Shown here one piece after another: positions 23,604 to 32,293 of a stretch of DNA of 64,000 bases. The first letter of the stretch is position 1. Each line of letters starts with the position of its first letter. Under the pieces are notes generated by a model. The model worked only from the letters and a program-made list of their open reading frames with translations, was not told the DNA's origin and made no database searches. The stretch is taken from the NCBI RefSeq assembly GCF_012223425.1, contig NZ_CP038797.1:187353-251352 (forward strand), given 5' to 3'. The translations under genes were made by a program, and so were the position numbers. The DNA comes from Mycolicibacterium frederiksbergense. Its GTDB lineage: Bacteria > Actinomycetota > Actinomycetes > Mycobacteriales > Mycobacteriaceae.

Positions 23604-25940
23604 CTATTCCAGCCCCGCTGCGATGCGTTCGCTCTTGGTGGAGCGCGCCGCGGGCGGCGGTGCGTCGTCCTCGAACGGTGAGGGCGGCGCGGGCTGGGGC
23701 ACGGTGGCACTGGGCTGCGGCGCAGGGGCCTGCGGGGCGGGTGCGCCCGCTGGGCCGGGCCCGGACAGCGGAACGCTGTCCGGTGCTGGCTCGGCCGGCA
23801 CGGACGTCGGCGGTGGGCTGGGCGGTGTCGGAGCCGGCGGCGTGCCGTCGTTGTCGGCAGCCGGTGGGGGTGTCGGCTGTCCGGGCGGTGTCGGCGGGGC
23901 CTGCGGGTCGGTCAGCGGCGGCGCCGAGGTGTGCGTGGACAGCGTCGGGTCGGTCTCGGTGGGACGGAAGACGCCTTCGAATCCCTTCTGGTCTTTGAAG
24001 ACCTCGGCCAGGGTGTGCGTGACGCCGGGCTCGTTGGGGTCGGCGACGAGCCCTGGGGCGACCGCAACCATGGTCTTGTCCTGCCACTTCAGCACGTCCC
24101 CGGGTTGCATATCGGAGGGATCGACTTTGGCGCCCAGGTTCTTCCCGTCGCCAGGTAGGTCCAGTCCGGTGGGGCTGTAGGCCTTCTGCGCCGCGTCGCC
24201 GCCTGGCGACGCGTTGTCGATGGCGTTCTGGGCCGCCTCGGCGGCCTGCTCGTTCGGTGCCTCGATGACCTTGCCGTCGGGCAGCGTCACGGTTGGCTTG
24301 GCGCCGGTCGTCGTCGAGTTGCCCGCCGGGGTGGCTGCGGGTTCCTTGGCTGAGCCGGGCTGGCCCGGGGTGCCAGCCGCCACTGCGTTCGGATCCGCGG
24401 GCGCACCGGCGGGGCTGGTCGCCGGTGGCGGCGGTGCGTTCTGCGGTCCGGGGTTCAGGGGGGTGATCGCCGGCTTCTTGTCCTCGCCCTTGCCGTCGGT
24501 GTCGGACAGCTTGGATAGCGGCTTCACCGCATCGGACAGGGACGACAACGGGTTCCCGCCACCCCCCATCGGGCTGCCGCCACCGCCACCCAGCGGGTTC
24601 ATCCCGCCCAGAGCGCCCAAGGGGTTGCCTCCCATGGGCATTCCACCACCGAACGGTGATCCACCCATGCCTCCGAGGAGGTCCTTGAGGTCTTTGGTCT
24701 CGTCGGCGGGCGGGGCTGCCAGCGAGGCGTCTGCCGGTGGCATCGCCGACCCCGGAGCGGGAGGTGTCATTGGTGATCCGGGTCCGCCTGCGGGGTTTGA
24801 CGGCAGGTTCTGCTGTGTGTTGGCCGCACTTTCGACTTTGGACTTCACGGTGTCGAGCAAGGTTGACTCGGCCTGCAACAGCCCGTCCCAGTCGCCTTCG
24901 TCGAGTGACTTCGCGGTGGTGTTGAACGTGGCGATCGCATTGTTTATCGCATCGCGGCCGGCTTGGGTGACGTTGGCGGAGGTCTGCACTGCATCTTTGA
25001 ATGCCTTTGCCGCGGAATCGAATTGCGCCTCGATGCGCTTGAAGTCGCCCTTGACGGTGTCGTACTGGTCGATGCCGGACTTCTCGCCGGTGTCGGTGCT
25101 GAACGGGAATTCCGGCAACTCGCTGGTGGCGGGTGACCCGCTGCCGAACAGTTCGTAGAGCCGGACGACGACACCGGTCATCTGATTGGGCACGTCGGGG
25201 TCGACCTCGGTCGCCCACTCGGGGTACTCCGGCACCGTCATGCCATCGGGCACGCTCACCTGGGTGCTCTGCAGCGGTGCGTCAGCGCCTGGGGCGTGCG
25301 GCTGTCCCGGAGCTTGACCCGGCGTCGGGAAGGGCGTCCCCGCGAAGTACTTCTCCTTGCTGATCGGCTGGCCGGTCTTGTCGAAGTACTTGTTCTGTCC
25401 TGTGGCGGGGTCGATTTCGTAGTAGTCACCGTTGGTGTTCAACGGGGTGGCCACGCCACCTGCCTCATGCCAGCCGGGGCTGCCCGGGAAGTTGGCCGGC
25501 TGCGGATTCAGCGCACCGACCTGGGTGCCGCGCGCATCGATCGGTGCGTACTTGCCGTCAGCCATTCTTCGGTAGCCCGCCGGGGCGAAAGGTTGTCCGG
25601 TCGGTTGAAAGTTCTGGTCGGCTTTGGTGAAGGTGCCGTCGCCGTTGTTGATCCAGTTCTGGTTGCTCGCGCTGTCGCGGTAGGCCAGAGTGCCGTCTGC
25701 GGGCACCCGCGTGCCGTCGCCGAAGACGAGGTAGCGATCTTCCCCGTTGTCATCTGTGTTGTACCGGATGTTGGGGTCGCCGTAGGCAGCTTGGGCATCG
25801 GTCAGGTTGGTGGTCCAGTAGAGGTCTTCTTTGTCGATGACGAAGTCTTGACCTGGGACCTCCCAGCCGCCGTTCGGGGTGAAGCGGAACCCGTCGGTCG
25901 GCTCCCACGTTGTCTGCCCGTCGAACTTGTTGCCAGTCAT
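23604..25940 (-). CDS. Large DUF4226-type secretion-associated protein
   Basis: 778 residues. The N-terminal 200 residues contain repeated short sheets (GFRFTPNGGWEVPGQDFVIDKED, GDGTRVPADGTLAYRD). Residues about 275-385 are a helical domain with SANVTQAGRDAINNAIATFNTTAK, similar to domains in the proteins encoded at 26004 and 29919. Then comes a Gly/Pro/Met-rich linker. Residues about 625-690 (MQPGDVLKWQDKTMVAVAPGLV) recall the PGDxxxW strand of NlpC/P60-like folds without the catalytic residues, and a Pro-rich tail follows. It is probably an exported structural protein of the transfer machine. DUF4226 is a from-memory assignment. Confidence 0.6.
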   Translation of the reverse strand: MTGNKFDGQTTWEPTDGFRFTPNGGWEVPGQDFVIDKEDLYWTTNLTDAQAAYGDPNIRYNTDDNGEDRYLVFGDGTRVPADGTLAYRDSASNQNWINNGDGTFTKADQNFQPTGQPFAPAGYRRMADGKYAPIDARGTQVGALNPQPANFPGSPGWHEAGGVATPLNTNGDYYEIDPATGQNKYFDKTGQPISKEKYFAGTPFPTPGQAPGQPHAPGADAPLQSTQVSVPDGMTVPEYPEWATEVDPDVPNQMTGVVVRLYELFGSGSPATSELPEFPFSTDTGEKSGIDQYDTVKGDFKRIEAQFDSAAKAFKDAVQTSANVTQAGRDAINNAIATFNTTAKSLDEGDWDGLLQAESTLLDTVKSKVESAANTQQNLPSNPAGGPGSPMTPPAPGSAMPPADASLAAPPADETKDLKDLLGGMGGSPFGGGMPMGGNPLGALGGMNPLGGGGGSPMGGGGNPLSSLSDAVKPLSKLSDTDGKGEDKKPAITPLNPGPQNAPPPPATSPAGAPADPNAVAAGTPGQPGSAKEPAATPAGNSTTTGAKPTVTLPDGKVIEAPNEQAAEAAQNAIDNASPGGDAAQKAYSPTGLDLPGDGKNLGAKVDPSDMQPGDVLKWQDKTMVAVAPGLVADPNEPGVTHTLAEVFKDQKGFEGVFRPTETDPTLSTHTSAPPLTDPQAPPTPPGQPTPPPAADNDGTPPAPTPPSPPPTSVPAEPAPDSVPLSGPGPAGAPAPQAPAPQPSATVPQPAPPSPFEDDAPPPAARSTKSERIAAGLE

Positions 25941-26003
25941 GGTGTCCTCTTACCTCCGGGTGTGATGGAGCAGTCGTCGTGGGAGTTGTTGGGGGGCCGT
26001 GTG

Positions 26004-27110
26004 TTACAGGGCATAGGTGTCTTGCCCTGACGGGTAGCCGCCGCCGCTGGTGGCGATGTGGACGTGGTCGTAGTGGTTCTGGGTGTCGCCCCGGCGGTCT
26101 TCCATCGGCCGCGGCGATGAGCCTTGGGTGTACATCGTCTGCCGCCAGATCGCATGGTCGAGGCCGTATTTCGAGGCGTGCTGCATGGCGAAGGACAGCA
26201 CGCGGTCCCCCAGCGCCTTACCCTCGGCGCTGCTGTAGTTCGGGATCATCACGTCGATCGCCAAACCGTTGGGGTGCCATTTCAACGAGTCTTGGCGATA
26301 TCCGCCGATGTCCTTGATTTCCGGGAAGGCCGCGCTGATAGCGCGGGCCAGCAGGATCGTGTTGCGCTGCAGACCCTTTTCCGGGGCAGCTCCTGGCGGC
26401 AAGGCACCCTCAGGTGTGGCGCGGGCCGCCAGAAGGGTCCCGGGTTCACCTTTTCCGCCCTTGCCGCCGGAGAGTCCCGACATCATGCTTGCCGGGGCCG
26501 AAGCCAGCCCGGACAGCGCGCTGAGCGGGCTGCCGCCCCCGCCGCCGCCGGAGCCGCCACCCATGCCGCCGCCGGACCCACCTCCCATGGCGCCGCCCAT
26601 GCCGGATGCTGCGGCTTTGGCCTGCTGGTAGTACTTCTGGGCGAGCTGGTCGACGAGCACGCGGCGCATGTCTGCCGGCGGCATCTGGGTGCGCACGGCG
26701 CTGGTGCCGCCGGCGAGGGCGTCGGCCTTGTTCTGCAGCGATGCCATCGCACCCATCGGGGTGTTCTCGACCGGGGCCAGAGCGTCGTCACGGTTGACGT
26801 ACTGGTTGGTGGTGTTGTCGATGTCTTCGCGTCCGGCGGTGACATTGGTGGCTGACTCGTCGACGACAGGGACTAGGGACGGGTCGACTTCTGCCAAGGC
26901 GGCGCTGATCTCGGCTTGACTCTTGCGGGAGGTCACCATGTTTTCGATGAAGTCGCCGAGGCCGTTGGGCAGGGTCTGCAGTCGCTGTTCGATGTCTGCG
27001 GGGATGGTCGACGGCAGCGGCGCAGTCACGGGCGTGCCCTCTCCGAGGAGTCCCCGGAGTTGGTTGAGGATTGCCGTGATCTCGTCACGCGTTGCGCCGC
27101 CTGTCGTCAT
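26004..27110 (-). CDS. DUF4226-type protein with M15-like (ARB_07466) C-terminal peptidase domain
   Basis: 368 residues. The N-terminal helical domain (residues 1-180) includes ATNVTAGREDIDNTTNQYV and NTPMGAMASLQNKADAL, shared with the transglycosylase encoded at 29919. A Gly/Ser/Met linker follows. The C-terminal 120 residues (GYRQDSLKWHPNGLAIDVMIPN to NHYDHVHIATSGGG) match the ARB_07466-like/peptidase M15-related fold with metal-ligand His and Asp in HPNGLAIDV and DHVHIA. It probably cleaves wall peptides to let the transfer channel pass. Its ATG directly follows the upstream TAG. Confidence 0.75.
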   Translation of the reverse strand: MTTGGATRDEITAILNQLRGLLGEGTPVTAPLPSTIPADIEQRLQTLPNGLGDFIENMVTSRKSQAEISAALAEVDPSLVPVVDESATNVTAGREDIDNTTNQYVNRDDALAPVENTPMGAMASLQNKADALAGGTSAVRTQMPPADMRRVLVDQLAQKYYQQAKAAASGMGGAMGGGSGGGMGGGSGGGGGGSPLSALSGLASAPASMMSGLSGGKGGKGEPGTLLAARATPEGALPPGAAPEKGLQRNTILLARAISAAFPEIKDIGGYRQDSLKWHPNGLAIDVMIPNYSSAEGKALGDRVLSFAMQHASKYGLDHAIWRQTMYTQGSSPRPMEDRRGDTQNHYDHVHIATSGGGYPSGQDTYAL

Positions 27111-27455
27111 CTACAGCGAGGGCTCCGGTGCAGAACCGCCTTCGGCGCCGTTGCCTTCACCGTCGCTGCTGTTGGTCTTGGGGTCGTTGTCGGGGGTGCG
27201 TGGTTCGAGGGCCGCGTTGCGGGGCTGGCGGCGTGGGATCGCGGTCCGGGGGACGCCGAGGTTGGTCAGTTCCGCGGGCTTCCAGCCAGCCTCGATGCAC
27301 TCCAGGACCGCTTTCTCGATGCTGGCCTCGATGTCTAGGAGTTCGGCCTCCTTCTCGGCTTTGGTGTCGAGCAGCTCGCCGAGGCGTTGGACCGGTCCCA
27401 GGCGCGTCGACAAGAACTCGTTGGCGCGCTTGGTGAAGTCATTCTTCTTGGCCAC
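27111..27455 (-). CDS. Small T4SS-operon protein
   Basis: 114 residues from GTG 27455, chosen for the AAGGAG about 10 bases upstream; the longer frame has no such site. A helical N-terminal half (NDFTKRANEFLSTRLGPVQRLGELLDTKAEKEAELLDIEASIEKAVLECIEAGW) is followed by an acidic, Asn/Pro-rich tail. It looks like a small cytoplasmic coiled-coil partner. It lies between the FtsK-type ATPase and the peptidase-domain genes. Function unknown. Confidence 0.65.
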   Translation of the reverse strand: MAKKNDFTKRANEFLSTRLGPVQRLGELLDTKAEKEAELLDIEASIEKAVLECIEAGWKPAELTNLGVPRTAIPRRQPRNAALEPRTPDNDPKTNSSDGEGNGAEGGSAPEPSL

Positions 27456-27565
27456 CGGTGGAGGCTCCTTCCGTGATGTTTCCATTATTGGCGATACTTG
27501 GTCGTTATTCCCACGTCAACGCGGGTTTTGTTGAGGGTTGGATTCGCCGAGGTCGGCCGGGGTCG

Positions 27566-29917
27566 TCATATGGCCGCCAGATGGGTTTCGGCCAGGTCGC
27601 GGACCTCGACGAGTGCGTCGCTGGATACCTCGGTCTCTTCTCGTTCACCGTTGTAGAGGTCGCGCAGGATGAGCACCGTGGTGTCTGGGGTTTCCCCGGG
27701 GCCAGGTTCTTCGTCGAGGATTGCCCAGTCGCCGGTCTCCGGGTGGCACAGGTAGTCGCCGACGTCGAGGTCGACGATTTCGACGCGGCGGATCTCGCCG
27801 TCGGGCTGGTCGTAGGTGGAGACGAGTTCCTGTGCTGATGTCGGGGTGACGGGGCGGGGGCCGCCAGGGGCGGTGCCGAAGATGGACTCGACGCCGCGGT
27901 CATGGAAGTCCAGCCATCCAGGTGGTGCGTAGTCGGCTGCGTGCGGGTCGAACTGCGGGTAGTCGGCGGCCTTGAGCAGGGGCAGGCTCAGGTATTCGGT
28001 GAAGTCCTCGACGCCGTCGTTGGGATCCCAATCGGGCGGCATGACGATGCCTCGCTCGTACAGCGAGGTTGGCGGGCGCAGCTCGTCGAGGATCTGGCGT
28101 TCGTCGTCGTCGGCAGGGTCTGAGGGGTCGGGGACGTAGAACGCTTGGACTTCGGTGGGCCATCCCGCGCTATTGAGGGAGGTGCCGCGGCCGCGCACGC
28201 CGATGGGGACGGTGCGCCCGGCGTTGGCGTCGTTGTGGATCATCATCGCTGCCTGGGTGGACAGCTTGCCCAGCGACAGGCGCTGGGTGAAGTTGTCCTT
28301 GGCTTCGCCCTTGAGGAAGTCGGCGTCGGCGCGCTGAAGGGCGGCCACACAGTGGAAGCGGCTGGTGCGGCCGAGGCGCAGCAGTGAGGAGAACTGCCGC
28401 AGCGTGGGGCAGTCCCTGGCGCCCTTCTTTTCCTTGTGGTTGGCGTAGAAGTTCTTGATCGCTTCCTGGAATTCGGTGTACTCGTCGAAGATGATCATGA
28501 ATGGCTCTTTGCTGGCCAGTGCACGGCGGTCGCGTTTGTACAGGTTGTAGCGGGCCTGCATCTCCTTGTAGATGGTGTTCACCAACGCGATTGCCTCATG
28601 CGGTTCGGTGAGCACTGCCACGACGTTCGGGTAGTTGCGGTAGCTGGTGAACTCACCGCCCTTGAAGTCGATGATGAAGATGCGAACCCCGAGCCGGGCG
28701 GCCTGGACGATGGCGTTGTGGATCGTGGCGGTCTTACCTGTGCCGGTGGGTCCCATGAGCAGCATGTGTGGGTTGACCTTGAGGTTCCACTCGATGACGT
28801 TGCCTTCCTCATCGACTGCAAGCGGGATGGCGGCGTGATCGTATGTGGCGCAGGCTTCTTCGACGGTGGTGACGGCGGGAAGAACGGGCGGGTAGACCTT
28901 GGTGGGCAGTTCGGGGCGGATCTCGAAGACGGCGGTGCCCGCCAAGTGGTCGCAGCGGGTGGCGCGCCAGCGGCCGGGCAGGAGATCGCTGATCTTGCGG
29001 GCGATGGAGCGGATCCGATCCGTGCCAGAGAGTTTGGCGCCGATCTGGTGGTGCACGGTGAATCGCACGATGTCGCCACTCTCGCTGTACTGCAGGTCGG
29101 TGACCGTGGCGCCGGAGGCGAACAGTTCGGTGCTGGAGATCTGTTCTCGCAGTCCGCGAACCGTGGGGGATTCGGTGTTGACGCTGGCCAAGCTGGCGGT
29201 GATGAGCTGGTCTGTCGTGGCGTAGGACAGGGTGTAGTGCGAGCCGACGGCGTCGTCGAGTCTGCGGCTCAGTTCAGGCTTGAGTTCTTCGCGCCGGCCG
29301 CGGTAGGCCAGCAGCAGCGTCTTGGGCTTCTCGGGTTGGCCTTCGACTTCCTCGTCCCACTCGGTGATGGAGACGACGCGGCGGCGCGGCAGTTCGTCGT
29401 AGCCGAGGTATGGGTAGAGCGCCCATTCGATTTCGTTGAGGTAGCGGGCCCGTTCGCGGCGTTCGCGCAGCTTTTCGGTGAGCAGGTCGGCCAGAGCGTA
29501 GGCGGCGATGATCCCGGCGGCCGCGGCGATGAGGTCCGGTATGAACGGGATCAGCACCAGGATCAGCAGTCCCCCGGTGAGGGCTGTGGCGGCCAGGACT
29601 GGGGCTGCTACCGGTGGGACGGGGCGGCGGTCGTCGGGGTCGTGCTGGACCGGTGCTGCCATCCGGACACCCACCAGCACCGCGGCGGCGATGCCGAGCG
29701 CGACCGCCAGGAGGGCGGTGATGGTCAGCACGGTGGGGCCGGCGCCGCCGGGGGCTCCGGGTAGGCCGAACGCGGGGCGGGTGGAGAAGTAGCCGTGGCG
29801 CAGCGCCCAGGAGGTGGCGGTGGCCGCGCCGCTGATCCAGAGTGCGCCCAGGACCACGGGTACGACGATGATGGCGACCAGGCCGGGATTCTGTTGCTGT
29901 GTCTCGGTTTTGGCCAC
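27566..29917 (-). CDS. FtsK/SpoIIIE-type coupling ATPase of the T4SS
   Basis: 783 residues. Three or four N-terminal membrane segments (LVAIIVVPVVLGALW, VLTITALLAVALGIAAAVLVGV, VLAATALTGGLLILVLIPFIPDLIAAA) precede a large cytosolic region. Walker A is LLMGPTGTGKTA, and IDFKGGEFTSY follows. Walker B is MIIFDEYTEFQ, and the sensor region is RLGRTSRFHCVAALQR. This is the layout of Tra/TcpA-like coupling proteins (VirD4 analogues) that feed DNA-protein complexes to the channel. The start is GTG 29917, 1 base after the transglycosylase stop. The acidic C-terminus (DVGDYLCHPETGDWAILDEE) is unusual and may contact substrates. Confidence 0.85.
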   Translation of the reverse strand: MAKTETQQQNPGLVAIIVVPVVLGALWISGAATATSWALRHGYFSTRPAFGLPGAPGGAGPTVLTITALLAVALGIAAAVLVGVRMAAPVQHDPDDRRPVPPVAAPVLAATALTGGLLILVLIPFIPDLIAAAAGIIAAYALADLLTEKLRERRERARYLNEIEWALYPYLGYDELPRRRVVSITEWDEEVEGQPEKPKTLLLAYRGRREELKPELSRRLDDAVGSHYTLSYATTDQLITASLASVNTESPTVRGLREQISSTELFASGATVTDLQYSESGDIVRFTVHHQIGAKLSGTDRIRSIARKISDLLPGRWRATRCDHLAGTAVFEIRPELPTKVYPPVLPAVTTVEEACATYDHAAIPLAVDEEGNVIEWNLKVNPHMLLMGPTGTGKTATIHNAIVQAARLGVRIFIIDFKGGEFTSYRNYPNVVAVLTEPHEAIALVNTIYKEMQARYNLYKRDRRALASKEPFMIIFDEYTEFQEAIKNFYANHKEKKGARDCPTLRQFSSLLRLGRTSRFHCVAALQRADADFLKGEAKDNFTQRLSLGKLSTQAAMMIHNDANAGRTVPIGVRGRGTSLNSAGWPTEVQAFYVPDPSDPADDDERQILDELRPPTSLYERGIVMPPDWDPNDGVEDFTEYLSLPLLKAADYPQFDPHAADYAPPGWLDFHDRGVESIFGTAPGGPRPVTPTSAQELVSTYDQPDGEIRRVEIVDLDVGDYLCHPETGDWAILDEEPGPGETPDTTVLILRDLYNGEREETEVSSDALVEVRDLAETHLAAI

Positions 29918-29918
29918 G

Positions 29919-31307
29919 TCAGTATCCCTTCGCAGCGGCGTAGGGGTTGGCCTGTTGCACTTTCTGCATCAGATCTGACCCGTCGGCGGAAACTGAGTAC
30001 CGCGACATCATGTAGTGGATCGCCGCGGCGGCGTTGGACACCGGGTCGAAAATGTCACGTGACGTTCCGGGTCGCCAGTGGCCCTCGAAGGTGGGCCGGA
30101 TGGTCTGCATCCATCCCATCGACGGGGTGCCCTTCGCGGCGTTGGAGTCCCAGCCGTTCACCGCGCGAGGATTGTTACCCGATTCGCGCTCCCCCATGGT
30201 CATGAGCCCGGGTAGCCAGTTCGCGACGGCGCGAGGGTCGGTGATTCCGTTGGCGGCCAACGCTTTTATGGCCCACGCCTTCGGCCCTCCGGCTGCCAGA
30301 AGGTTCTGTTGCTCTTGGCTGTCGGGGCCCGCAGCGTTGAGGTCTTTGATGTAATCGGCCGACATCGTCTTGACGGTGTCGGCGTTGAGCGCGTCCTTGC
30401 CGACGGCGTCGGTCAGCACCGCACCTGCTTGCTGAAGCCCTTGAGCGATGGTGGTCAGCACGCCGAGCTGGCCCATGGGCGTGCTGGCGATCGGGCCCAT
30501 AGCCTGCAAGGCCGTCTTGACCTGGTTGATGATCTGCTCGATCTTGTCGCGGCCCAGCGTGGAGTTGGCCGCCGAATCCTCCAGTGAGGTACGGAGTTTG
30601 CGTTCCAGGTTGTCCATGGCGCGGGCCTGGTTCGCCTGCTTGTCCACGTCGGATTGATAGGCGTCCCCTGCGAAGCCGGCGATGCCGGTGCTGGCGTCGG
30701 TGGAGCCGAGGCGATCGAGCACCCCTTGCGGGAAGCCACTGGAGGACGGCATGGCCGGGTTGCCTTGTCCGAACTGGTTGAGGATCTGGCCGAAGGGGGC
30801 GAGCAGGCCGGATCCGATCCCCATGAGCGCGGACGGAATGCCGGCCAGCGGTTCGGCCAGCCCGGAGAGCATGCCCATCGCGTCTTCGGGGCTGATGGGG
30901 GACTTGGCGGCGGCTTCGTCGGTGGGCGCTTCGGGGGAAGCAGCAGCGTCCTCGCCGCCCTGGTCGTGGTCGTGGCCGGCCTCGCCGGAGGCGGGGTCTG
31001 TGGCCGGGGCGGGGCCTCCGGCGGCCGCGGGCGCTGCGGCGGCCGGGGTGGTTGTCCCCGCGGGCGCGGCGGCCGGTGCCGTTGTTCCTGCGGGAGCTGC
31101 TGGGGTGGCGGCCGGTTGGGCGGGAGCCGGCGTCTGTGCTGGCGCTGACTGTTGCTGCGGTGGTGGGGCGGCGGGGTTGCCGGGCAGGCGCGGGGTGATC
31201 GGCAGGATCGGCCGGCGCTGATTGTCGCGGTTGCCGGTGTCGGGGGACGTGCCGATGCCCGGTGGCAGCGGCGGGGCCGCGGTGTCGGCGAGTTGGTCCT
31301 CGGTCAC
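29919..31307 (-). CDS. DUF4226-type protein with lytic transglycosylase (lysozyme-like) domain
   Basis: 462 residues. A Pro/Ala-rich N-terminal third is followed by the helical domain (ENPTLGRDKI-type segment: AANSTLGRDKIEQIINQVK, then STPMGQLGVLTTIAQGL). The C-terminal 125 residues are a goose-lysozyme/SLT-like fold: MTMGERESGNNPRAVNGWD with the catalytic Glu, then PSMGWMQTIRPTFEGH and DPVSNAAAAIHYMMSRY. Such wall-cutting enzymes (VirB1-type) open peptidoglycan for conjugation channels. The start overlaps the previous gene's stop by 4 bases. No signal peptide is visible, so export may need the T4SS or ESX. Confidence 0.82.
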   Translation of the reverse strand: MTEDQLADTAAPPLPPGIGTSPDTGNRDNQRRPILPITPRLPGNPAAPPPQQQSAPAQTPAPAQPAATPAAPAGTTAPAAAPAGTTTPAAAAPAAAGGPAPATDPASGEAGHDHDQGGEDAAASPEAPTDEAAAKSPISPEDAMGMLSGLAEPLAGIPSALMGIGSGLLAPFGQILNQFGQGNPAMPSSSGFPQGVLDRLGSTDASTGIAGFAGDAYQSDVDKQANQARAMDNLERKLRTSLEDSAANSTLGRDKIEQIINQVKTALQAMGPIASTPMGQLGVLTTIAQGLQQAGAVLTDAVGKDALNADTVKTMSADYIKDLNAAGPDSQEQQNLLAAGGPKAWAIKALAANGITDPRAVANWLPGLMTMGERESGNNPRAVNGWDSNAAKGTPSMGWMQTIRPTFEGHWRPGTSRDIFDPVSNAAAAIHYMMSRYSVSADGSDLMQKVQQANPYAAAKGY

Positions 31308-32293
31308 GGTGTGGGCACCTCCTGTCCGGCGCGTGTGTGTGGCCGTTTGACGATGACGTTGCCGGTGGGCAGAACACCGACGGCGATGGGTTCGTTGAGC
31401 GTGGTGGCGTCGATGCCAAGGGTGGCGGTGATGGCGATCATGACGGCGGTGGGCCCCTGGGTGGGGGTGAAGTTGAAGAAGACGAGATCGCCGGGGCTGA
31501 TCGCGGAGGGGTCCACGCGATCGCCTTCGTCGATCTGGTCTGCGACGTCCGTCGGCAAGGTGACCTCTCCCCCTGTGGCCTGGTAGTAGGCGTATCTGAC
31601 CAAGTTAGCTGCGGAAAACGCGTTATTCGTGGGCCCGGCGGTACTTCCGTCGGCCTCGGTTGTCAGCAGGCCGACCTGGTTGTTGGCCAGGACGGCGGCT
31701 TGCTGGCCGATCTCGGTTCCAGGCGTGGTCAGGGGTGGTCCGACGACGTCTCCGGCGCGTACGGCGTCGGCGCATGCGGCGGTCTTGGCGTCGGCGGTGG
31801 CCGGCGCGGTCAGCGTGGCGTATGGATTTGCCGGGGACGTGCCATTTGCGCTGGTCGTGGTGGTGGGTGGTGCTGTCGTCGACGGTGATGTGGTGCTGGT
31901 GGTGGTCGGGGGTGTGGTGGTCGCCGGCTGCAGCTCCGTTGTCTCCCAGGTCGTGGCCGGCGCCTGGCCGTAGGGAACAGAGGTGGCCAGTCGGGGCACC
32001 ACTGCCAGTGCTGCGGTGTTGCCCACGGAGTAGCCCAAACGCGATTCGCACTGGTAGCTGAAGTCGCCCCGCTGGTCAGACATTCGGCTCAGCGCCGTGA
32101 TTGCCGTGATTACCAGGATGAGGACCAGCAGCGCCGCGGCCGCGGCCACCGAGAGAATGACGGGCCATCCGACGGCGCCGACGACGGCGGTTCCGGCAGA
32201 GACCGCGGCCTTGCGAATGACTTGAACCGCTGCGGCATTCGTCAGGCTGCGCAGGGCGGATCGGCGAGGCGGGTCGGGGGTGGGTTCGCTCAT
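31304..32293 (-). CDS. NlpC/P60-like membrane-anchored protein, catalytic residues lost
   Basis: 329 residues. It is cytoplasmic at the N-terminus with one membrane segment at residues 40-65 (VGWPVILSVAAAAALLVLILVITAI), then an extracellular Thr/Pro-rich linker (TTTPPTTTSTTSPSTTAPP). The C-terminal domain follows the NlpC/P60 plan (NAFSAANLVRYAYYQATGG, then SPGDLVFFNF). The usual catalytic Cys in DCSGLV is replaced by Ala (SAANLV), and the His that normally follows PGDLVFF is absent (PTAVMIAI). It is probably a non-catalytic wall-binding subunit. It overlaps both neighbours by 4 bases. Confidence 0.72.
   Translation of the reverse strand: MSEPTPDPPRRSALRSLTNAAAVQVIRKAAVSAGTAVVGAVGWPVILSVAAAAALLVLILVITAITALSRMSDQRGDFSYQCESRLGYSVGNTAALAVVPRLATSVPYGQAPATTWETTELQPATTTPPTTTSTTSPSTTAPPTTTTSANGTSPANPYATLTAPATADAKTAACADAVRAGDVVGPPLTTPGTEIGQQAAVLANNQVGLLTTEADGSTAGPTNNAFSAANLVRYAYYQATGGEVTLPTDVADQIDEGDRVDPSAISPGDLVFFNFTPTQGPTAVMIAITATLGIDATTLNEPIAVGVLPTGNVIVKRPHTRAGQEVPTP

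Noticed and set aside
24550..24680. Gly/Met/Pro repeats in the large DUF4226-type gene as a possible CRISPR-like or satellite array
   Set aside because: Short irregular codon repeats of a disordered linker, without constant repeat and spacer lengths.
28436..29764. 442-residue plus-strand frame opposite the FtsK-type ATPase gene
   Set aside because: The opposite strand carries Walker A and B and membrane segments. This frame has none.
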